Source: Rallus limicola (lineage: Eukaryota > Chordata > Aves > Gruiformes > Rallidae). From it: DNA of 64,000 bases. Numbering within the stretch: position 1 is the stretch's first letter; the number at the start of each line of letters is the position of its first letter. Shown here piece after piece: positions 52,701 through 63,761 of this stretch. Under the pieces are notes generated by a model, which had not been told where the DNA came from, ran no database searches, and worked only from the letters and a program-made list of their open reading frames with translations. The position numbers and the translations under genes are program-made. The DNA lies in NCBI GenBank assembly GCA_022605955.1, contig JAKCOZ010000001.1, forward strand, positions 22,622,146-22,686,145, read 5' to 3'.

Positions 52701-55700
52701 TGTAACGGGATGGCAGCGACCTGTCACCGTCCTTTACTATGTGATTTCTTGAACCTGTAGCATCTGTTTCATTGCAAATATTAAAAACTAGCCACCTGCC
52801 AGGATTGTCTACACCAAGATACCTCTGAAAAGTTGCATATCTCAAGGGGGAAGGGAGAACAGCAAGCTGATCAGGTGGACACAAAGAATGAGATGAGCCT
52901 TGCAGGGAAGAGAAACATGGTTCTTGTTTAACTATAATTCTCCTCCCTGTTTTAGGACATGAGCGCTGTCCTTCAGCTGGAGGGGAAGAGCACAGCCACT
53001 TACTGTGCTGTGATCACCAGTGCCGGGGAGCTCAGCGTTGGCTTGGGAGATATGGACATCCACCTCCAGATAACCGAGCAATACGTATGCATTCCATCTG
53101 ATTTGTAACCTTTCTCTTAGGAGAAGGAGTGTGGATGTGTGACAAGAGGCAACTGGCGAAGCTGTACTGGGAGGGAGTGGGTGCGCAGAGGGAATGTGGG
53201 AAATCCTGAAGTCAACTCCAGGCATTGGCCACTGAGGTAGCAGTGTGGAGGAGCTACCAAGAGCCCTCTGGTGCTGCTGACCCACATGGAGCTTCTATCT
53301 GTTTCTCCTCCATACAATATCATCACTACTATTGTCCCTTGACATATAGGCCACGATCTTCATTAACTAGTTCCAGCTAACCTATTGTTTTTGGCAACTT
53401 AAAGCCAGCAATAAACCCAGTCTACCTGCAGAAGTAATGGTGTTTCTCCATTTAGAGTAAAAAAAAAAAAAAAACCACCACAAAAAATGGACAGAGCCAG
53501 TTAAAGCAAGTTTTCCTTTTCTATCCTCTCCCTGTTGTTTCTACATGCTGAGTTGTTATTAACAGACACTGCTGCTCAGTGCATCCAAACCTTCCAAATA
53601 TCAGGGCTGATGGAAGCTGCTGTGATTAAGGCCTGATTCACTGAAAGCCCCATCACTGCACCCTCCTTCCCACCTTATTCTTTTGTCGACAAAACAAAAG
53701 CCTGTGCTTCATGACTGACAGCGACAAGGAAATTAAGTGCCATTTACTCACTAGTGGGATATCCATGAGGCAGAGACTTTCTAGGGAAAAATATGGTCAT
53801 CGCTCCTGCTTCCATCCCCACCCTGCCTCTCCCAGGGCTTGTCACAGAAACCCATTACCTGACAGATTAATACTCCTGAGCTTTGGGAAGCAGCTGTGGC
53901 CCAGTGGAAACTCTGAACAAATCTCCTGCTGCAAAGTACCTTGTGGCAGCCCCTCTTTCTGCCAGGATTATGAGAGACATGGGAGGGATGCTTCTTGAGT
54001 GCCTGTAGCACCGGCCTGATGTTCAGGCATTGGTTGAGAGGCCTCAGAGAGCCAAAAGAGGGAACTGCAGCTTCCCACTCTACTGCTCCACTTGTCCCCC
54101 ATCCCTACACGATTTAGTAGGACTCAGGAATAAAACACTGTGATGAACAACCTGTGTCAGGAGGGCACTGTGCACAGAGGACACCTAAATGACATGTGCA
54201 GCAAACAAAGGTGTAGGCAAGGCAGGCATAGTCCAGGGAATCCCATGGTGGCACTGAATAGCAGCATTCCCTTTCCCTGTAGGTCTCTGACTGACCCATG
54301 GGTACGAAAGTGGTCTAGTGAGGACCAGCAACTACCTTTCTCTGCTTGAGTTGAGTCCAGAGGAAGGACAAGAGGCAAGGGAGATGAGACAAATAGAAAA
54401 ATCATTTTTTCTTAGGGAGTCAGGGCCTGTAATATGAGGGAAAATCCTACACCCTGAGCCTGAATAGCAATCATTTTGTCCCTCTGCAATGACTCGAGCT
54501 GTCTCTATTCTGTGTCCTGGATTTTCACCAGGTGTCCCAGTTTAAGGAGAACCTGTGCCAGGCCCCGCTAATTTGCATTGATGGAAATGTGCCTCTTTCT
54601 ACTATTCAGTACGTCTGCCAACTAGCTAGAGAGCATCAGCTAGCAGGTAAGAACTCACCCAGCCCTGGCCTCGCATCTCCTACCCGTGTGTGTGCCAAGA
54701 CCCTCCACACACTTTGTGTGCTCACACTGCTCCTTACCGGAGTTACGGCCTGACGTGCTGTACTGCTCGGCACTCCTTTCTGTACACTGCTCTCTATTTC
54801 AAATGGATGAAACATCCCTGCTTTCTCTGAGTCTTTCTCATTCTGCAGCTAAATTACATTTCCTGTAGCGTAGGTGCTGTAGCCCTTGGGCACTGCCAGA
54901 CATCCAGGGAAAGCTGCTTTTTTGGAATCTCAAAGCAAGCACAAATGAATGTGCTTCTGCCAGTTTGAGCAGCAATATAGTTTGCTTCTCAGAATAAGGC
55001 ACCTTCTGAGAGGATTTCTCTCCCACTTCCCATAAAATGCATACTTCCCCTCCCCTGGTACGCTGGAGACCCTTCCCAAAGCATCCTAAGCATTTGGAGT
55101 TAGGACTTCATTTTTAAAACCAGATCTTGAAGAAGGAGAAAACTTCTTAAGCTTAAAACCTGGAAGAGGCTCCAAAATTGGCTAAAAGGAATAACAAACC
55201 TCAAGTCTGATTATATCTCCCATGAGCCAAAAGCAACAGCATCATTACTGAACCCCAGAAAGGAAACCTTGGGAGCCCTTGTCACCAGCATGGGGGAAAT
55301 AGTATTTCAGTTTTTAATGGATTACATTGTTGTGCAGATCACTCTGAGCCTTCTACGCTGCATCCTGCTCTGATGTAGAGACTAATTAATTAATGAACTA
55401 ACCAATTGCAATGTTGTTTTGAAGTGTGCTATGAGCCAACAGATGAGAACAAGGCCTCTAAGCCATTCCTCTCAGACAGCTGGAAAGCACTCACATACAT
55501 TTCCCCCAACCTGCAAGAGCTAAGAGCAATAAATCGGACCCTTGGGAACCCTCTGCCAGCAGGTATTGAATACTCAGAAGCATCAGTCACACTTTTAGAT
55601 AACCTAGATCCTGGAGAGAAGCATTCTCTGCTCCATGCTCCATTTCAAGCAAATAGGTTATAACACAGTGGGGATTCATAAACACTCGTGCTGTCTTCCA

Positions 55701-57947
55701 CATTACAGCCATCTCTGTGTGGGTTGTATGGCCCTGGCCAGGCTGATGATCTGTCAAAGAGCACAGTAGGCTTAAGGTGGCTCCTTGTCCAAAACCAGAG
55801 AGCCCATTTGCCTCACTTCATCAGCTAAACAAGAACAATCTCTGGTTTATAAACATGTCTCTGAAGCATGATGCTCTGAAGGCACCTACTCCAACAGTAC
55901 TACTCTGTGCAGAAATTAAATACCCAAACCACATGCAGGTGGAAACCTAAGAGCATTGAGACAAAGAAGTCATGCTTCATCACAGTTTTTTTGAACTTTA
56001 AAGACATGTTTAGTCCCAATGAGGAGTGGTTTTCCTCATCATAAGATAGAGGCATGGAAGGCTAACTGTGGAGAATTCCACATTTCCCATGATTTAAAGT
56101 AAAAAAATTCTATCAGCCACATTTCAGAAGTGCTCATAAACAGTAGTGCTCATAAATAGTAGTAGCGGTTCTCATAAATAGGCTGCCAGCCCATAAAAGG
56201 GCCAGTTGAGGTTCTCTGGAGTTATACCACAGTTTTTCCTCCTCCTTGCTCTCTGAAGAGCTGCCATCCAGGTTGGAGGATGTTGTCCAGACTGCAATGG
56301 CCCTGGCGCGCCCTTTGCTGGCCCACCTGCACTGTGTGGTGGTGACCCTCGGTGCTCACGGTGTCCTCCTGTGTGGCAGGAACCTGGGAGGGAGAATCTC
56401 GCTTCGTCCAGGAGCTCACGGACAGGTAAGGGCACAGAAAACAACCTCTGAGCTCTTCACTTGCTTCTTTCTGGGACTATACTGCAATGTTGCTATTTCT
56501 GGTGGCATGGCAGCAGTCCTGGGAAACGTGGCGTCACTGCTGGCAAATATGTATGTTTCGGGGGTGGAATACGCAGCTCTGAAAGAAAACCAAGTTGTCT
56601 GTCCACATGCTGCTGGCTCCTAGCAGCAGTGTTTATAGTCAGCCAGTCTGAAATGCACTTACTGTGAATATTCATGAGTGCAAGCTTCATGTTCAGGAAG
56701 CTTCATTTACATTGCTGATCTCCTTCAAAGCATGAAAAAAAAAATAAAAATTATAGCTTCTTTTGGTTTTCCCTTTCTTTTCTTTTTGGCATCCATACCT
56801 GTGTGGATGGCATCAGCCACACCAGGCCCTATCAGCATTGGCAATAACCACCAACTTCTCTCCCTGCACAGCCTGCTGCTGCCAGCCTCTGTGCCACCCA
56901 CTACCCCGCCATCCACATCAGCAGGGAGGAGATAGTCAATGTCTCGGGCGCCGGTGACAGGTATATTGCTCTCTCCTTTGTCTTCTCCAGCTAAATGTGG
57001 TAGGGCCATAATTGGATTTCTTTTACATTCTGCTGCAAAGGCAAACAACACTCTGCTGCTTGAGGAGCAGGCACCAAGGACGCAAGAACAGGACTGGTTA
57101 CCGGGGTTCCTTGTGAAGCTTGCTAAAGGAAATGCCCCGCTAAGCATCTGGGAAGGCAGTCTTGCCATTATTAGTTTTGCTTTTCTTGAAGATCCAAGAC
57201 TTTCATGGCAATACAGTAGCTCTGAATGAGTCCAGGCTGAGCTGCTAAAAGCAAAGTAAAGCACCTTACATCAAAGCTGCCTTTCTAACTACCTGCTGTA
57301 CTACCACGCTTCCCTAATGGAAGCAGGACTGCCATGTGATAGGTAAAATTGCCCTATAAAAGCATTCCATCAGGGTCTGCATTTGCCTCCAGCAATGGCT
57401 TATGCCTCAGAAGAGCCTAGCTCTGTTCCCACAACACTGCACATAGGAGCAGGAAATGACAGGTATTATTCCTAGCCCCACTGATCAGTCTGTCAGAGCA
57501 ACATCTGATTATACTCCTTGTTAACTTGTCAAACTGTATGTAGCACTCAGGGTTTTATTCTTCTTGCTTCATATGCAACGATAATTGATTCCATCCTTTC
57601 AGTGCCTTGGGCTACACCGCAAGGCTGTACGTGACAGATACTTCCTTTTATTTTTCTACTCTCACCTAGTAATAACTCAACATAGCAACACTTGGGGTTG
57701 GACTCGATGATCTTTATGGGTTCTCTCAGTATATTCTGTGTTTCTATGACTTCTTTTGTGAAACTTACAGCATCCTCAAGTATTTGAGTACAGATCAATC
57801 AATAGCTTCTTCCCAAGTTAGTTTAACCCACTTAACACCAGGGAACACTCCACGTGTCCTGAATCACCTCTGAGATGAGTTGAATGCAACTGCAAACTGG
57901 TCTTCTCCAAAGGAGACCAAAGTGTTGTGGGTATAACAGCAGAGGAA

Positions 57948-57993
<46 letters not shown>

Positions 57994-60060
57994 CTGGGAG
58001 GAACCCTGCAGGGTCAGCCCGTCCTAAGGAAAGCTCAGCTTTGCTCACTCCTTCCAGCAGATGTGCCCAAAACTCTGCCAGCCCCTCCAAGGACACAGCC
58101 TCCTCTCGGCACCATCTGCTCTTCAGGACAATTTTTCTAGAAGCTAATGTAAACTAAACATCTTCAACTTCAGGCTTTTCTTTCCCCTTCTAAAGCTTTA
58201 CTTAAGGGGAAACCAAAGGTGAGATAGTGTGTCATTGCCAAACACCTACATGGAGTTATGCAGGAGTGTTTCCAAATGCTTCCAAAGCTACCTGAAAGCT
58301 AGGGGCCTGTTACTGCTCCCATTCCTGAAGCAGTATGGGTCTGGAAATCCCATTCCCCACAGTTTCCAGGTCCATGTGGGAATTTTCACAGTCCCCTTGT
58401 TCATCCAGGGAGGTCCTTTCTTGAACCCTAGCTGCTCCACTGAGCTGCAGAAATCCCCGCTCCACAGAGTAAGGGTGCCCAAGCAGGCTGGAAATGCTGG
58501 CACTACACTGGTGTACACACCATCTCCACAGGATATAAACTGGTAACATCACCCAAGCCCAGTCCGCTGGCATTTGCAGGGGACTTTGCGGCAGGGTGTA
58601 ACACAGGGTGTAACACATTCATGGCTCAGCCTCTGCGCACCCTCCCAACTTCTGAAGCTCTGGTCAGGGGATGCTGCACATCCAGAAACAGCGATCCAGG
58701 GCACCTCATGCCTTCACCCTTGCAGCTCTCCTACAACTCCAGAGATGCTGCCCGCGGAGCCATGCATGGGAGAAGGGTGCAGCGGCTGTTTGTTCCCTAC
58801 ACCTGGCTGCCGTGACAACATAACAATGCACGGCATTGCTAGGGGATGCTCCCCCAAATATTTACTCTGAACCTCTGGAGCTGCTGAGAGATTGAATGCT
58901 TTATGAAAACCATAATCTTTTGTGCCTTTGTTATGGGTAAAAAGCTGGTGAGGTAATTAGTCAGGGCACAAAAAGGAAAAGTAATCTTTTTCCCTTCCCC
59001 ATAGATTTGCTCATTAATCCCCCTGCCATCACATTTTCCTGCCCTCACTTCTTCCTCTCAGATGTCATTATCTTCCCCCTTCTCTTTCACTTCTTTGTTC
59101 TTTCCTAGCTTCTGAACTTCATTACTGCATTTGGCTGTGAATAAACAGTAATTATTCCCAGTCAATCACCAACACCCCCACATGTATCCATGCCTCAAGG
59201 GAGCCTTCCCCCTGCCAGCCAGGCGGGTGGCAAAATCACCCCCTTCTCCTGATGGCCTCCTTGGTGCCCTGCGAGGCCTGGCGAGTGAGAGGCCTCTTGT
59301 TCCAAGCGCTCACATCGCTTTTATTGGGAAATCTCAAATAGAAACCCACAGCTACAGCTTATAAAAGTCTGATTTCAGCTTTGGATTTCTTTTTTCCCAG
59401 ATGTGCCTGTTGCCCCACTCATGCATATATATGGAAATTTTACCTCTCTTCCCATTTGCCTCTTTGGGGGACAGGGGGGAGTGTTAATGAGGCACCAGCA
59501 AGGGGAAGTGGAAAAGAATAATTAGAGAACAAGGGAAAAAAAGATTCTTCCCTTCTTACACTCTCTTGTTTCCTCCTACCTCACCTGGAAAACTGGGGAG
59601 AAAAATGTGGTGGAATGGGAAAGTACCTCAACTTCTCAATTAAGCAGCAAATAAATAGCACTATTTCTTACACCAAATCACAAAATAAATAATCAAAAAG
59701 CAAAGACTTTTAATTATAACCTCAGCCCTCCAATGTGACTTATTCTGCTTCTCTAAGTGTTGGTTTGGGTCCAAATGATCTCTCTTACCAAAAAAAAAAT
59801 GGCCATGTTACTGAGGTCAAAGCTGTTCCCCAGCATTCAAAACTGTCTGTCTTTCTTTCCACAGCTTAATGGCGGGAATGCTTGCAGGGATGCTTGCTGA
59901 GCATGACACAGATACCTGTGTCCAGATGGGTCTGCTCGCTGCAAGCTTGTCTCTCCGTTCCTATGAGCCCATTTCTCCAGAAATCAGCACTTGCAGTGTC
60001 AGCCAGGAGCAAGCTAAGAAGAGGAGCTGGCCAGAGATGAAGGTATGGAAGATGGACTAG
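37661..60060 (+). CDS. Bifunctional pseudouridine-5'-phosphate glycosidase / PfkB-type pseudouridine kinase (18 coding exons, 702 aa)
   Basis: Exons: 37661-37745, 38275-38389, 39673-39847, 40425-40536, 41505-41611, 42432-42558, 43103-43223, 43507-43592, 44663-44787, 46054-46113, 50036-50102, 51238-51332, 52956-53084, 54532-54646, 55425-55562, 56259-56425, 56872-56960 and 59865-60060. All have GT-AG borders, and the phases close to 2109 bases (702 residues plus TAG). Residues 30-330 are PsuG: the kinase product, pseudouridine 5'-phosphate, is split to uracil and ribose 5-phosphate. Residues 352-690 are a ribokinase-like PfkB kinase that would make that phosphate. The same fusion is known from fission yeast C1861.05 and from some vertebrate annotations. 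The first 29 residues look like a mitochondrial presequence. Key residues of both halves are intact, so I expect two active domains. No standard symbol is certain. Confidence 0.93.
38275..44787 (+). other. PsuG (pseudouridine-5'-phosphate glycosidase) half, exons 2-9
   Basis: Hallmarks in order: [11 protein letters not shown] (E52), VKVSRRDLP (K113), [12 protein letters not shown] (126-137), [12 protein letters not shown] (147-158), [10 protein letters not shown] (D165), [11 protein letters not shown] (K186), [12 protein letters not shown] and [15 protein letters not shown] (N316/N317). By spacing these correspond to E. coli YeiN Glu31, Lys93, metal-binding Asp145, Schiff-base Lys166 and Asn289, as I recall that enzyme; the 52- and 21-residue gaps from Lys113 to Asp165 to Lys186 agree exactly. 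A basic, proline-ended linker (about 329-351) leads to the kinase. Confidence 0.92.
45769..45784 (+). repeat. GT dinucleotide microsatellite
   Basis: Eight uninterrupted GT units inside intron 9 of the pseudouridine gene. Confidence 0.9.
46114..50035 (+). other. Intron 10 of the pseudouridine gene
   Basis: The largest intron (3.9 kb), with donor GTACTG and acceptor CTTCCAG. It holds A-rich runs near 46785-46825 and an A/C-rich stretch at about 49620-49670. The many 60-90 codon frames have no recognisable family. I see no RNA gene. Confidence 0.75.
50103..56258 (+). other. Introns 11-15 of the pseudouridine gene
   Basis: Donors GTGCCT, GTACGT, GTATGC, GTAAGA and GTATTG pair with acceptors TTGTAG, TTTTAG, ACCAG, TTGAAG and TGAAG. 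Low-complexity pieces include C runs near 51500-51512 and an A run near 53460-53475. Repeated 'gtgctcataaa' words occur at about 56131-56180. Confidence 0.75.
57694..57750 (+). repeat. CR1 LINE 3' tail
   Basis: 'ggggttggactcgatgatct' followed by 'ttatgggttctctcagtata' and an 'attctgtg...tctatgac' ending is the diagnostic CR1 3' end in the sense direction. Confidence 0.8.
57949..57993 (+). repeat. Uninterrupted run of 45 G
   Basis: Forty-five consecutive G residues lie in intron 17, about 200 bases after a CR1 tail. The length is unusual for a genomic homopolymer of G. It may form a quadruplex, or its true length may be uncertain in the assembly. Confidence 0.95.
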
Positions 60061-60351
60061 AGCACCGTGGCTTTTTCATCCGTCACTTCCTCGTAACTCC
60101 CAGCATTGCTATTTCCAAGAACTGGCCTGTGTTTTGAGCTTTGAGCTCAAAAGCTGTCTGCTGACCACAGGACTTATGACTCTCAGTGCACACTGCCTTT
60201 TGGGAGGTGAAGTGTCAAGGGAGTGCGTTTGGTGACAACTTGTATTGCACTGTTCATGCTCATGTTCATCTGTTGTTGTTTTCTGTAATTTTTGTGATTT
60301 CTTTTTTGGTGGGTTACAGCAACCAGAGCTTGGTTCTTCTGTCTGCTGCCT

Positions 60352-60423
60352 GTTGATAGTTTCTCTCACCTCCCGCTCTGAGCAGAAGTTGATAGTTTCT
60401 CTCACCTCCCGCTCTGAGCAGAA
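60352..60423 (+). repeat. Exact 36-bp tandem duplication
   Basis: Unit 60352-60387 is repeated without change at 60388-60423, about 290 bases after the stop codon. It starts GTTGATAGTTTCTC and ends GAGCAGAA. Confidence 0.95.
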
Positions 60424-61176
60424 CACTCATGTGTGTTGGTCTTGAGTAAACCCTCAGAGAAGGAAGCCCCAACCCAGGGAAACTTCTTCTGTGTAAAGAT
60501 GGTTTATGGTCTTTCAGACCTCCTGCTTCCCTGCACCTTCGGTCTTTCCTACATTTTCCCCTGAGGGGATTTTTCCTTCCTCTACCTTGTGCCACTGTTG
60601 TCCTTTAGCACGGCAGCCCCTCTGTCACTGACACCCAGATCTTCAGGACCGTGTCTCTTCAGGTGGGCCCAGCAGCAACACCCTCTCTTGCTGCCCATTC
60701 CTGGTTTCTATCCAAGAGTTCCCATGGACCACAATGTGCAGGAAGGTGCAGCTGGCAGGCACATGACATTGTAGGACAACCTCATCAGTCTTCCCAAGAC
60801 AGACAGAAAATGCTGCACTTTCTTGCCCTGAAGCCCAACACCCCTGAAGAAAGCAGGCAAGACTAATTGAAGCAGCACAACCAGGGGCCAAGCTGGTGGC
60901 CTTTACAAGATGACTCCCCCTTGTCTTGCACCCATTCATCTGAACTTAGGGCTTCCTTCCTCCTCCGACCAGAGTGTCAAGAGCAAATACCTCAGAGAGC
61001 TGGAGCAAGGCCCTCACTCCATGCCTCCTTTTCTGACTGCTTGCCATCCACTGGGTAATCAGCACAGAAAACTTCCCACTCAGAGCTGGAGAGGAGCTCT
61101 GGCAGACAGGCAATCCTCACAGAGCGCTGCGGGTGGGGACCGAAACATTCAGTCACACCTTCACTTCCCTGGTAGC

Positions 61177-61221
61177 GAAGTCTCCTGGTACCATTGAGAA
61201 CAAGAAGTCTCCTGGTACCAT
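61177..61221 (+). repeat. Direct repeat of gaagtctcctggtaccat
   Basis: The 18-base word occurs at 61177-61194 and again at 61204-61221, separated by nine bases. Confidence 0.9.
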
Positions 61222-63358
61222 CACAGAAGCTCAGGATAATGATGCTTCCAGGGAGGAGGGGAAGCACAGCCCCTATTCACAGGTGGACACGCAAGCTGCA
61301 GCATAAATGACTCTGCCAAGTTCACAGTGAGCCCAACAGTAAAGGCAGGAACAAGGCAGAGTTCCTTGACCCTGTCTAAGCTAGAGCTACACAGTTACCC
61401 CTCTGCCTTTAACCCTTCTGGCATTTTTCTTAGCAAGAACATCTACACTGGGATCAGTTTTATAGAAGCTAAGCCTGGTCCACAGCCTTTTGACAATTAG
61501 CTAACATAGCCAGCTTGGCTATGGAAGTAATGTTCTCACTCTTCTATTGTGTAGCTTATCTCCCAGAGATAGCTCCTCTAGATGTCTTCTAGATGACTCA
61601 ACTCAAAGGTGAGAAGACATCAGGTCTGCCTCTTTTTTCAGTCTTATGTGGGACCATTGGTGGCTGAAAGGGGAGTAACAGGATGGCAGTGGGACAGTGG
61701 CAGGAGACCTCTGTGTGGGTCTCACAGGGACATTTGCTGGCTCAAGGCTGCTGAGCCATTCCCACACTGGAGGTAAGGAGGACAGTGATGATGTGAACTC
61801 ACCTCGGGTCTGCCAGGGAACACCCACAGAGCAATTGCAAATGGCAAAATGATGTTTGGGGGGGTGGCAGAATGGGAGCTCCACATAGTCTGCAGGTATA
61901 GCGGCTGCAAAGGAGCCTCCCTCTCCCTTACAGCAGCTGCCACTGCAGCGGCCAACCACCACTAGAACAGCAGTGCATGGAAACACCGGCGCTTTGCCAG
62001 TACACCTTCGCCAGCAGTGTGGACAGCAATAGCTGCAGATGTGCAGAAATCCACTCTCCGGTCTCCTGCGTGGTCTCCTGCCTTCCTTTTGCTCACACCC
62101 AGGGGAATGGGCTGGCAGCCCTGAGGAAGAGCCCGCTGTGGTGGACGGCTTTCTTTTCTAACTTGGAAGCCACAGCAGGACAGAGGGAACTGGTCATGCT
62201 GCATCAGCTTTGCACGGGTGTGAAAACACTACATCCTCCTGTGTCTTTCCTCCCACCATGAGGACGCAGTGCAGCCAGCAGGACCACAGGCACTTGTCAC
62301 ACGGGAAAGCTGTCCTCGGCCTGGCTGGAGGTGGCAGGGGCTGCAGTGGCACAACTGCTGCCCCATTCTGCCTTGCTCTTTAATTCAGAGCTGTCTTCAG
62401 CTGGAAGCAGCACTTCATCAGTCCCTCCTTAGCAGGTACACACAACACCTCTGAATAGTAAGCATTTTCCCTGCAGCCTGTGGGATGGGCAAATGTTGCC
62501 CTTCGGTGGATGAGAGGCCAGAACTCAGTGGAAAAAGGCCTTGGGGGTGACCCTCCCTGCTAGTAAGTGGGGCTGAGGGGAAGGGGATAGTCCTGATGCT
62601 AAGGACTGTGACTGCAACTTCTCATATCCAAGAATGCACTGACATGGAAGCTGTGATGCCCCAGAAGGTGCCATCCTTTCCCCATCCAAGAGAGATGCCA
62701 AATATGGCCAAGTATTAAGGAGCAAGTGCATCTCTTCTGGAAGCAATGAGGAAGGCTGACACCCCCCACCCCCACTCCAACACATGATGTACTCAGGATG
62801 CAACTGTGGTTACCGTGGGTAATTGGCCAACAGTTTGCTGGACACTGAAACTCATTAAACCTGATTCCCAGAGGAGCTGGGGCTCAATGCTGGCTGGGTT
62901 TTGAACATGTTGATAGTAAGCCTGGAGTATGAACTCACCTTTTGTTTCATGCAGAGGTCACCCCCCGACAAGGACCCTTGACTGAGGAGCACATCAGTGG
63001 TATCTAACACAGCACAAAAGCCAACTAAAGCTCGGACAAACACAACGCTCCCATGGGCTCTGCTCTTTAATAAGGAATGAGCTCCTACCACAGTGGGTGG
63101 AGGTGTTGATTGGGTGCCTTCTGCCTACCCAGACCACTTTCACCAGGCTCATAGCAACTCCGTCCCCCTGAGCCTGCTGCCTTTCTGTCAGATTTGACTA
63201 AAACTGGGTGAAGAGCAGAGAAGGCACGAGGGGTCAGCTGGAGAATCAACAAAGCTGTATCAGGTCGGTGCTACCTCCTTAGGAAACCAACATCAGAACA
63301 AAACAGCTGTCGTTTCAGAGGCCAAAGGGACCCACCCTGATCTTACATCCCCCCTCTC

Positions 63359-63375
63359 ACACACACACACACACA
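63359..63375 (+). repeat. AC dinucleotide microsatellite
   Basis: About eight AC units, preceded by a C/T-rich stretch, upstream of the terminal TATA-box gene. Confidence 0.85.
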
Positions 63376-63597
63376 TTACTGGCAGCCCCCCTTTACTAAG
63401 CGCTTGCTCACAAGTGGTGTTTAGCCATAAGTGAGAGAGGCCCTGTGCCTGTGTGCAGGCACGCATGTACCTGTCATGAAGTGGGAATGGGGTGGCCGCA
63501 GTGGGAGGGTGCTGGGGTGTTTGGGAGCACAAGGGAGGGGGGTGGGAGGCCCACAGGAGCAGCTGGGTTTGCTTGCAAGCGGGTAGGTGGGACACGG

Positions 63598-63660
63598 CAG
63601 GGGCGGGGGAAAAGGGCTGTGCTAGCCTACCTGGGGTAGGTCCGTCTGCTATAAAAATGA
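63598..63660 (+). promoter_or_regulatory. TATA-box promoter of the terminal gene
   Basis: TATAAAAA at 63650-63657 is preceded by a GC box (GGGGCGGGGG) near 63600 and lies 105 bases before the ATG at 63762. That distance allows a short 5' UTR. A strong TATA box suits a tissue-restricted or inducible gene, unlike the CpG-island promoters of the neighbours. Confidence 0.55.
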
Positions 63661-63761
63661 CTTTGGTTGGATCCAGCAGTAGGGAAGAGAGGTGGCTTCT
63701 GCTCCTGTCTCCAACAGCCTTATCTGGGTAGGAGGATCCAGAGCAAAGCCAGGCCCTGAGG

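Larger units (their letters stand above)
56426..59864 (+). other. Introns 16 and 17 of the pseudouridine gene
   Basis: Intron 16 (56426-56871) is plain. Intron 17 (56961-59864, donor GTATAT) carries the CR1 tail, the 45-base G run and a doubled 14-base word near 58590-58620. The 90-100 codon frames around 58229-58870 show no family. Confidence 0.75.
46054..60060 (+). other. PfkB / ribokinase-like kinase half, exons 10-18
   Basis: It starts [15 protein letters not shown] (352-366), the usual first strand with the substrate-binding Asp. PfkB signature 1 appears as [16 protein letters not shown] (385-400). The strand with [10 protein letters not shown] (581-590) and signature 2, NVSGAGDSLMAGML (631-644), follow. 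D637 of GAGD is the expected catalytic base, with the glycine anion hole before it. Substrate choice (pseudouridine rather than another nucleoside or sugar) is inferred from the fusion with PsuG. Confidence 0.88.
60061..63640 (+). other. 3' UTR and spacer after the pseudouridine gene
   Basis: No canonical AATAAA is evident. ATTAAA at 62854-62859 is a weak candidate. Two short tandem duplications occur at 60352-60423 and 61177-61221. An AC microsatellite lies at 63359-63375. The frames here lack family features. Confidence 0.5.

Noticed and set aside
57818..58157. Polyproline and polyglycine frames around 57.95 kb
   Set aside because: They are translations of the G homopolymer, not proteins.
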